From assembly GCA_000695325.1 (NCBI GenBank), contig AVPN01000205.1:28509-66319 (forward strand): DNA of 37,811 bases, in the 5' to 3' direction. Of the stretch, positions 22,268-31,400 are shown piece after piece. The position numbers and the translations under genes were made by a program. How positions within the stretch are numbered: the stretch's first letter is position 1; every line of letters starts with the position of its first letter. The DNA comes from Pleurobrachia bachei. Lineage: Eukaryota; Ctenophora; Tentaculata; Cydippida; Pleurobrachiidae. The notes under the pieces are model-generated. The model did no database searches. It was not told the DNA's origin and saw only the letters and a program-made list of their open reading frames with translations.

Positions 22268-22521
22268 GATCTCCCAAACAGGTTTGACTCATTCAGACGA
22301 AATGAAACACTTTTACTCTGTTCAAATTTCATTACATTTCCGATTAATTCATCTTCTTGGCATATTTGAGGTTGCGAAAGGTTCGATAATAACATGGAGT
22401 TCGGAACACGCATTTGAAGTTCTGACATTTGGACCTCCAAATACTTCCTCACGGAGTGTAGAAACATCGGTTTAACAGTCTGCCGTACCACTGATAGAGT
22501 CTGGGGAAGAATAGATGCCAT
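22105..22521 (-). pseudogene. POLG2 5' fragment (first 137 codons)
   Basis: The open frame from the ATG at 22521 matches the N-terminal 137 residues of the POLG2-like protein with about 15 replacements. It ends at the duplication junction (RNFLT, stop). It lacks the whole anticodon-binding-like domain. The frame is still open despite the divergence, so either the break is recent relative to the divergence or the two copies were once alleles. Confidence 0.8.
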
Positions 22522-23118
22522 CTTGTCGGTCTGGTAGTGGTTTAAAAGTCATAAATGCGCCATTTAGGTCCAACAAATTTTGGAATTCGCAAAACGGAAA
22601 AAAAATATTTGGAAAACGAAAATTTTCGTGCACGTTTTTCAAATTACTGCGCTGACAAGCGCTGCGCGGCGTAAATCTGGAGGAAATACAGCGTTTTGAT
22701 TCCTAATATTAGCGCGTTACGTTAAAACGCATCGTTATTTTTCCGAAACCAAAGCTTTATTTGACGCGCGCGCTATTTTTCAGCAATTTTCAAACTTACA
22801 AAATCGAAATTTCGAAACATTTCTAAACTTTTTTTACCAAAATGTGATTTACGAACTTGTATGGCTGAATCTACAGCGCCCCATTACGTGAGATGGGATC
22901 AATATGTTGCTCGGTGGCTCAAGGACCGGATTGGCTACATTTTGTGGATCATTTACATGCTCTTGTTGTGCGTGGCGATCCCTCTAAGCGTCAGTGAACT
23001 AGTCTCACGTCATGCTGAGGTACCAAATCATCATAAATCACACATTATAGTTGCTAACCGGTTAAATTTTCCAGAAACACATCGTTGTTTGGTTTGTGGC
23101 GGGTGTTTTCGTCTATGT
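22110..23118. repeat. About 1-kb direct duplication, copy 2
   Basis: Second copy of 21113-22109; see that entry. It supplies the promoter and 5' exons of the complete TMEM184 gene. Confidence 0.9.
22522..22860. promoter_or_regulatory. Divergent promoter region serving complete TMEM184
   Basis: Diverged copy of 21525-21852, between the ATGs of the POLG2 fragment and TMEM184. The upstream in-frame open stretch present in copy 1 is not kept here, which argues that TMEM184 starts at the ATG at 22861. Confidence 0.6.
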
Positions 23119-25025
23119 CACGATCCCCATTACAACCTCTGGAGTGATCCATCACCTTTGCAACTTCTCGGACCCACCTCAACAGAAACGAATCATTAGG
23201 ATTCTGATGATGGTCCCAGTTTACAGCTTTTTCAGTTACCTCGGAATGATTTTAAAAGATGAAACTATTTATCTCAATGCTGTAAGTCAGATATTGTTTG
23301 AGTCGCTTGATACTGTCCGTTAAAATAAAAAATGTGAACAATTCATCAAATTGTCACGATCTGTTAATCTGTTTTCTTGTGTGCTTGCTACTCATCAGCT
23401 ACCTTTCAGATGAGAGAATGCTACGAATCGTATGTTATCTACAACTTTATGATGTTCCTAGTTACCTACATGTATGAGCATTACAATGTGGAACAGCTAC
23501 TGACTTTCAAACCAGCTCAACCGCAGTTGTTCCCCTTTCAAAAACTACCTCCCTGGCCCAAGGTACAGTCTGTTTTTGTGATGTTGCAAATTATGGTTGA
23601 ATCAATTTATCCTTTTCACAAAAATGTTCATTTCATCATGTTTCGTGCTGTTTTATAAGAATATCCTATTCGGCCAGCCATGACCAACACTGTATTACAG
23701 GGCAAGGCGTTTATGATTTGGTCCAAAAGGGGTGTATTCGTGTACGTCGTTTCCAAGCCCATTACCACCTTTGTAATGCTTCTGTCAGAGGTATTCGGAC
23801 ACTCTGGAAAGAATGAATTTAGAATTGGTGAGTTCATTATCAACTGTTGATATCCAGTTTCCTGTTTTACCAATTTGTTATCTCATGTTACAAAACCATT
23901 ACATGGACAACAACACTATCTAACATCCCCATCTCTCTGATCTCCTCCTCTCTAATCTCCTCCTCTCTAATCCCCATCTCCAATCTCCAGGTAGTGTATG
24001 GATGTGGACCCTGATTATCGACAATATCGCCCAAATGTGGGCTCTCTACTGCCTTGTCATCTTCTACCAAGCACTAAAACACGAACTTGGACCAATTAAA
24101 CCCCTCCCAAAGTTCCTCTGTGTCAAGGCTGTTGTGTTTTTCTCTTTTTGGCAGGGAACGTTCCTGGAATTCTTAGTGCTAGTTGGAATTATCAAAGATA
24201 GGTAAAAGAGGTACAGAGTCCCTCTACCCCGCTCTACCCCCTCCGACCCCAGTCCCTCTATGGACCAGAGACTCTGGTCTCTGGTTGTATTCTAACCTCC
24301 TTCTACCCCCTTCCCGGCCCTATTTGGTTGTTTTATAATCACTGTTATCTTTGCAGTGGTAGTACAGACCCAGACAGTTACACAGCCGATGAAACAGCAG
24401 AGACGGTTCAGAACTTGTTGATTTGCATCGAAATGTTTGGGTTCTCAATCGCTCATCACCTTGTCTTTTCCCATAAACCATTTGTACCAGGTGCATTTCA
24501 GAATGATATAGTAACTGTCCTACCACAGTCACGAAATAACCCCTCGCGTCGCGACCTGGCAAGCGAGAGGTTACTTCGTTACCAAAATCGTTTGTTTTGT
24601 TCAAACCTTTTTTTTATCTGTAGGCAGAACCTGGCAAAAAATCGTACTGTTAATCGTAATTTACAGTTGATCATAATTGTATGTTCACATTCCATTTAGA
24701 TCACGAGTTGCCGCCGCCGCAGTTCCTCACCAGCTTATCTCACCTGTTTGACTTTGGAGATGTTCGCACAGACATTCGTACACAGGTATAGGAGTTATCT
24801 AGGTCAGACTATGCAGCAGTTAGTACCTTTTTCAGTGAATTTGTCAGTGATTTTTTCAGTGCTTTTGTGAGTGATTTTGTCAGTTATTTTGACACACAGA
24901 ACTTTCAGCTGGGTGTGAGTTACTACAATTTGAGACGGGGAGGAAGGACGAACGAACACACGCCACTGATAACGGGAGAACATGTGGAGCTAGAAACGTT
25001 TAGAGATTATCGGACTAACTGCTGA
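22861..25025 (+). CDS. TMEM184: TMEM184-family seven-pass membrane protein (solute transporter alpha fold)
   Basis: Eight exons join in phase: 22861-23019, 23075-23281, 23410-23562, 23701-23827, 23991-24201, 24357-24490, 24700-24785 and 24909-25025 (TGA), 397 residues. The order of motifs is that of the TMEM184/organic-solute-transporter-alpha family (Solute_trans_a): RILMMVPVYSFFSYLGM, then RECYESYVIYNFMMFLVTY, then a KPITTFVMLL segment. Next come ALKHELGPIKPLPKFLCVKAVVFFSFWQG and QNLLICIEMFGFSIAHHLVF. Hydrophobic segments occur from residue 25 onward; the tail after about residue 345 is hydrophilic. Members sit in the plasma membrane or endomembranes; their substrate is poorly known. Which of the A/B/C paralogues it matches is open, with C-like the best guess. 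It is divergent from the broken POLG2 copy at 22105-22521, not from the intact one. Confidence 0.88.
24826..24908 (+). repeat. Tandem TTTTGTCAGTGA-type repeat in the last TMEM184 intron
   Basis: Four or five imperfect 14-16 bp units (TTTTTCAGTGAATTTGTCAGTGATTTTTTCAGTG and so on; given here only as the type TTTTGTCAGTGA) end at the true acceptor ACTTTCAG at 24908. Several units contain a TTTCAG or TGTCAG that resembles a splice acceptor. Confidence 0.7.
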
Positions 25026-25472
25026 GAGGGGGTAGGGGTAGGGTTAGGGGTAATTAAAGGACAGGGTTAGGTAGTAAAACATCATCTGACATATTTTACA
25101 CAAGGGTATTATAGGGGGTATAGTGATTGTGGGTACTGGGTAGTCGTATATGATTATGTTACTCACGGGGAGTTGTGATGTTATAATTAGAAAATCAGTG
25201 TGTGTCTGCTAATTGTTGTTCACTTCCTATCACATGGCCAATATAGGTCAAGAAAGTTAAATCCCGGTTTATAATATAGCGTTACTCTATTTCTTTGTAC
25301 ATTTTTCTGTGTAGTATGATTTGCTAATTTTCATTTTCGCATAAAGTTTCAATAACTAAAAGTTGGTATTTCTCGTCCCTCCCCTACATACATATTTATT
25401 AAAATTTAAAAAACACATCGATCTTTCCAAGCCAGTTATTACCCATGATGCCGTGTAAAATGTGATGTTAAG
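25026..25472. other. TMEM184-COG2 intergenic region
   Basis: It holds the TMEM184 3' flank, with G-rich GGGGTAGGGTTAGGGG near 25027-25050, and then AT-rich sequence that should contain the COG2 promoter. I see no gene. Confidence 0.5.
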
Positions 25473-28400
25473 ATGACTGATACCACCCAGATAATATTAT
25501 CCTCTTTGAAACGAGAGCGTCCCGTCTGTTTTAGACCTGAGGTAATTTACTAATTTACTAACTACTAATTACTAAATTACTACTCATTCTATGAGCTGCA
25601 ACAAGTTCAGTTTGTAGCTCTTGCTGATATCAATTTAAACCCCCTCATTCAAACTTTCTTCAAATACCCTTCAAACCTCATTCAAACTTTCTTCAAATCA
25701 TCTTTAAAAGATTCTGATTTTGTCCACTCTCACTTTAAAAGATGATCTTTCCAATCCATACTTTCAGGAGTTCTTCGATGACAGTTTCAATGTTGACACA
25801 TTCCTAGCGCTAAACAGGAAGAGTTTTACCCTTGAAAGTTTGAAGAAAGATCTGGAGAAGTACTCTAGTACCATTCAAAACTCTCTTGTCGAGCTTATCA
25901 ATAGGTAACTAACCGACCGAATCAGGAAATACTGGTCCCTGATTGGCTGATAACCAGTCATTTAGATGACCTAAATAACGAGATCTGATTGGTTGTTTAC
26001 TTGTATCGGTGGGTTCCCCAGATCTGCTACCCTTGTGGGATGTCTCCCTAAGCCCCTCACTCCTCCAATCTCCCTGACCTCTCCAGCTCAGTACCCCAAT
26101 TTGGTTACCTTCCATGTAACCTCTCCCTCCCCCAGGGACTATGCTGATTTTGTGAACCTATCTACAAACCTGGTGGGAGTGGATCAGACGATACTAAAAT
26201 TAGAGGCACCCCTTACAAGTCAGTGATTATCTGAGTAATTAATTTAGGTTAGGGCATCTTTAGTAAGTCAGAGAATATATGTAATAAGGCATGAACAGCT
26301 TAATTTAGATTAGAGCACTTTTTTGGGGCCTTTCCACGAAATTTTGACGTCTAATGTTTTATCTAGAATTACAGGGCCTTGTATTGATAACACAGTTTGT
26401 AATACAGCTCTCTTTCTTGGTAAGGAAGTTACCCCTCTCTTACCAGCGCACGAAGGTCTAGGGGTTCTTTCGTAACAAACTGTTCTCCTAGGTATACAAG
26501 CAGATATTGAGATAATCAGATCGTCTATTCAATCAGAGATTGAACAGATTTCTGAGAAGCTTGTCTTGCGATCTGAGATCCGAAACAAACAGGTATACGT
26601 CTAGTAACACTAGCTAGACTGTGTTTCGGGCGCTTCTTTACAAATGTAAAGGAGGGTTAGAACATAACAAACCTTGCTCAACCCTTCCTTTTTTCTTGTC
26701 AAAGAAGGGTCAGAACCAAACCACTAGCACACTTTTAAAGTTTACCTTACTCATTCACCATTATCTCTCTATCAGGAGGTGTTATACAGTCTACTTAACA
26801 TCAACAAGCTGATAATAAAGATCGAAAACTTGATCTCTCAAAACACAGAGGCAAAGGAGTAAGTCCGTTCTTCCCCCTCCCGATACATCGTGATTAGTTT
26901 TAACTGTCAAGACCAAAACAACCACTGAATTTTTTTCTTAATCCCCTCAGGAATTTGTTTGAGCGTGTAGCTAGTGAGTATAGCCAGTTGAATTTCTATA
27001 TTTCCAAATATGAGGAGTTACCTTTCGTACAAGAAATGTTTCCCGTAAGTTTACTTGAGCCCGCGGCTCGCCCCTATATTCTTAGTTTACCACCTCTCTC
27101 AATCCCACTCACTCCCCAACTTGTTGTTTTGTTCAAATCTTTTTATTTTATGGTAGTCCGTAGTCATAACTTGACAACCAACTTGTTAACCAGCCAAACA
27201 ATTAACCACTTCCCAGAGGATCAAAAAGATAGACCAGTATCTGGAAGGTGGTCTGTATACAGCCTTTAAAAGTGGTCTAGAATCCGGCGATAAGGCTTCA
27301 GTAGCACAATGTCTGAGAATATTTACTACATTGGATAGGATAGATAAGAGTGAAAAACTCTACGCCGAGTCCGTTATATCTCCCCTTATTGACAGGGTAT
27401 GTATATTGTACATGATGACTACATGATCTGCATGTGTACATGATCTGTATCACCATGTGTACACCAATAATTTCACACACGCCGCCCCACACCGAATACA
27501 ACACGATGGTGTATTGTGGGTGTAAAGCGTGTACGTAGGGCGCAACAGCACTCATATGATGTGAATACGCCGCGCAACCTGAACCCTAACACGCAGTGCA
27601 TTTCCGAAACGCTGGGAGCCAACTGGCCGGGGAGTCAGCTCCAGTTCCCAATTCCCAGTCCCCCTGAGCCAGGAGCCTTCATACTTGTTATGTTGGACTC
27701 GGGTGATGAGCCACAACTCACACTTGGTGATACTGTTTCAGCTGGTAAACAAAGCAGCTCTAAGCGAGCTGGGACTAAGAGGTGTATATCAGAGTGTGCT
27801 TGATAATCTACCACCAGCTACCACTCTTGTCCTATCCCTGACAACGCCAAGAAAAGACAACGAACTAAGGTGATAGAAGTAGTGGGAATTAATTCTATTT
27901 AAACCCCAATAATTCTGTTTGTCTGTGTCTAAACTCCTTCTTTCCCTAGATTAGTTCAACTTCAACGGTGTCTAAACTCCATTTCCTTTTTTATAAACTC
28001 CTTCCTTTCCTAGATCGTTTGAGTTCATGGGTAATGCTGTGTTTCCCGTGATTGTTAGTAAGATATGTGTCAACATTCCCAGTATATTTGCCGCTGGAAA
28101 CCCCCGTCATTTCCAACAGGTATTGTAATAGGGCTGGACCACCCCATTCCAATAGTTGGGGACTCTGTATGTATAATCAATACTCACCAAATCATAGCAA
28201 TATTATTCGAATCTAGTTGATGGATTACTTATTTAAATGTTTGCTAATCATCTCTTCTCCATATAGGCCTATAAAGACACGATATGGTTTCTGGGCGAGT
28301 TTGAAAGGTTATCGGGGTACAGAGAGAGGGTTGTAGCATTGAGACAACACTCCTCCTACAAGACATTCCTCAGCAAGTGGAGTCTTCCTATCTACTTCCA

Positions 28401-31400
28401 GATCAGGTAACGTAGGGGTGAATGCGTCACCAAGTAGGGGTCTTATCTTGTTTCTCTTTGTGATCAGGTAGATAATATATTGTTCGAGTTGTGAGGTTGT
28501 GAAATTTTAGATTATTGGACCAAGTTTAGGTGATAGCTGAAGAAAGTCTAAAACACCACCTCCCCCAGGTTGCAAGAAATAGCTGGTTCACTGGAGCACC
28601 AGCTACTAACTCCCTTCTCCCCAACTCCCTCAAACAGCTCCTTCCTCCTCCCTACATCTGAGATGTTAGTTGTGTGTATTAGAAGGTGCTGGGAGGAAGA
28701 TGTGCTGCTAAAACCCCTTACACATCGCTTCTTTAAACTTACCATACAGGTTAGTTGACGATATGAACCAGTTGATATAGATTAATGTGGGTCGTCACGA
28801 CCCACATTAATCTATATCAACTGGTTCATATCGTCAACTCTGAAATGTTCCTTCCCACGACCCGGTCGTGGGAAGGAACATTTCAGAGTCTTTCTCGGGA
28901 CACTCTTTCTATTTAATAGTAGAAGAAGATATCTAAGTATCTCGCGTTTAATGCCATCTCCTTCCTAGTTGCTAAAACGGTATGCAGTGTGGTTGAGGGA
29001 GTTACCGGGAAGTTCAGATGAGCTACAGTTATCTGATGTGTGTAGAGCGGTCCTAGATACTACTACCCTAGTTACCATGGTACGTGTGTTAAATTGGTCC
29101 TATTAGTTTTTGCTCTGTAGAAGTAGCGTGGCTTTCTGGGGCCGCGACCCCATCTGAGCGCACTTTAAAATGGAGTAGCGTGGAGACATTGATTATGAAT
29201 AGCTCATAACCTCCCACTATCTATCTCTCTCCCATCAGGTGCCAGGACTAGTTGAGGGAACAGTGTCCCCCCACCTGCCCAGCTATAACCCCCGCCTAGT
29301 AGAGGATTCCTGTAGGGAGATCAAGGAGAGTATACCAACCCTAGCTGATCATGTGACCAGTCACGTGACAGATGTTTGCTGTAAAGCTATCGACCAGGCC
29401 CAGGCAGTACCACGGCTATACAGACGAACCAACCGAGAGGTAGGTATATTGTTTAGAAATCAAACAGTCTTACAAACAGTCTCACAAAGCTAAAATATCT
29501 GGTAAGATCACCATTACCAATTACTCATCGAAAACAAAAAATATGTGTTCAACTGTCTTAGTGCTCATTTTATGTGTTCCCTTGGCTCTCTTGCAAACCC
29601 TCATCGTGTCGAGTAGTGTTCAAGTGTTCAATGGATGTTCAATACAAGAAGTTCAAGTGTTCGCTACCAGTAGCAAGATCTTGTGGAGGCACACACTACA
29701 CTTCTAACAACACTCCACCCAACAGCCCCCACCACCACCACCAGCACAAACCACACACCCCACATTACCCCCTCACTCCTCATCATCCCCTTCTCCACAC
29801 AGAACCCTCTTTGGGCAGTGAAACCATTTGGACAATTCCCACAAATCCTCCCATCTCCATACTGATGTTTCGGGCATGGTTGACAAGAGTTGTTGCTCCA
29901 GTGTTCTCCTAAAGTACACGGGGTACATGACCCTGATCCAGGAGAGCTGGTGTGGTAGAGAGGACAGGGGTGACATGAGGGTGATCCTATTGGACTGTAG
30001 GTGTTTCTTGGACAGGGGTTACATGTAGAGGTGACACCTGGTCTACATTGGCATACACCCTCCACACAGTCCCTGCATTCAGTCCCATTCCACCATCTCC
30101 CCTCTCCATCACAATCACAACCCCTTCCATCTACCCTTCCTTCCTCACACTTCACACACCTCTCTCCCTCTCCGTAACTCCCCTGAGGGCACTCTCTGCA
30201 CCCTCCTTCTCCATCATGATAGTGGGTAGGGTTACACGTGCAGGTGGGGGAGGAGGGAGGGGAGGAGGAATGGAGAGGGCAGGAGGTACAATGGGTTCCA
30301 TTTCCATGGGTATTAGCTGGACAGTCTTGACATTTGTTGAGAGAGACTGACCACCGGGTACCTGCAAGATACAGTCAATGTTAGTTAAATGGGCCCTGAG
30401 GCCTCTCTTTACCAAGGGTGAGGGAGAAATATGTTATCCCCCTGTTTTTCATTTGAAATGTAATATCTACCAACGTGGTTCTCATTAGAGGGGTTTACTA
30501 ATCTGGTTCTGTATAAATCTTACCAGGTCTACAGATGCACCTTGTTCCGTCAGGTGACTTCTCTCAAATAGCGCGCGAGAACTGTGGTCAGAGCATTGGC
30601 CTGACAGTATAATGACATCTCGAATGTAATATCATCTCCTTTCAAGTTGCTAAAACGGTATGCCGTGTGGTTGAAGGAGTTACCGGGTAGTTCAGAGGAG
30701 TTGCAGTTATCTGATGTGTGTAGAGCTGTACTAGATACAACTACCCTAGTTACCATGGTATGTTTTTTCAATTTTTGTTCATTGACGAATTGAAGAATCA
30801 AGGTATAATCTAATAATGTGTATTCTCTTTTTTCCCCTTCGATTTGAAAAATGTCTCCTGTGGAATCGAGACATTCAACCTCCCTCTCTCTCCCAGGTAC
30901 CAGGACTAGTTGAAGGTAAAGTGTCCCCCCACCTGCCCAGCTATAACCCCCACCTTGTAGAGGACTCCTGCAGGGAGATCACAGAGAGTATACCTACCCT
31001 AGCAGATCACGTGACCAGTCACGTGACAGATGTGTGCTGCAAAGCCATCGACCAGGCCCAGGCAGTACCACGGCTATACAGACGAACCAACCGAGAGGTA
31101 AACTACTATTGTTTAAAATTAAGCAATTTCACGATGTTTCTCACAGCGATAAAATATGTGGTAAATTCACCATTACCAATTACTCATCGAAAACAACAAA
31201 TATTAGTACAACTGTCTCAGTGTTCATTTCCTATGACTCTCACTCCGTCGTGTCGAGTAGTGTTCCCTACCAGTAGCAAGATCTAGTGGTACAAACTACA
31301 CTTCTAACAACACTCCACCCAACAGCCCCCACCACCACAACCAACACAAACCACACACCCCACATCACACCATCAGCCCTCATCATCCCCTTCTCCACAC

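Noticed and set aside
25027-25050. GGGGTAGGGGTAGGGTTAGGGG, telomere-like
   Set aside because: Too short and irregular; simple G-rich sequence after the TMEM184 stop.
28753-28839. MicroRNA precursor
   Set aside because: The stem is perfect with a one-base loop, unlike a processed hairpin; the structure is better treated as a DNA palindrome.
29574-30350. Plus-strand frames rich in H, P and T opposite the cysteine-rich exon
   Set aside because: Shadows of the minus-strand exon with its regular CxxC units.
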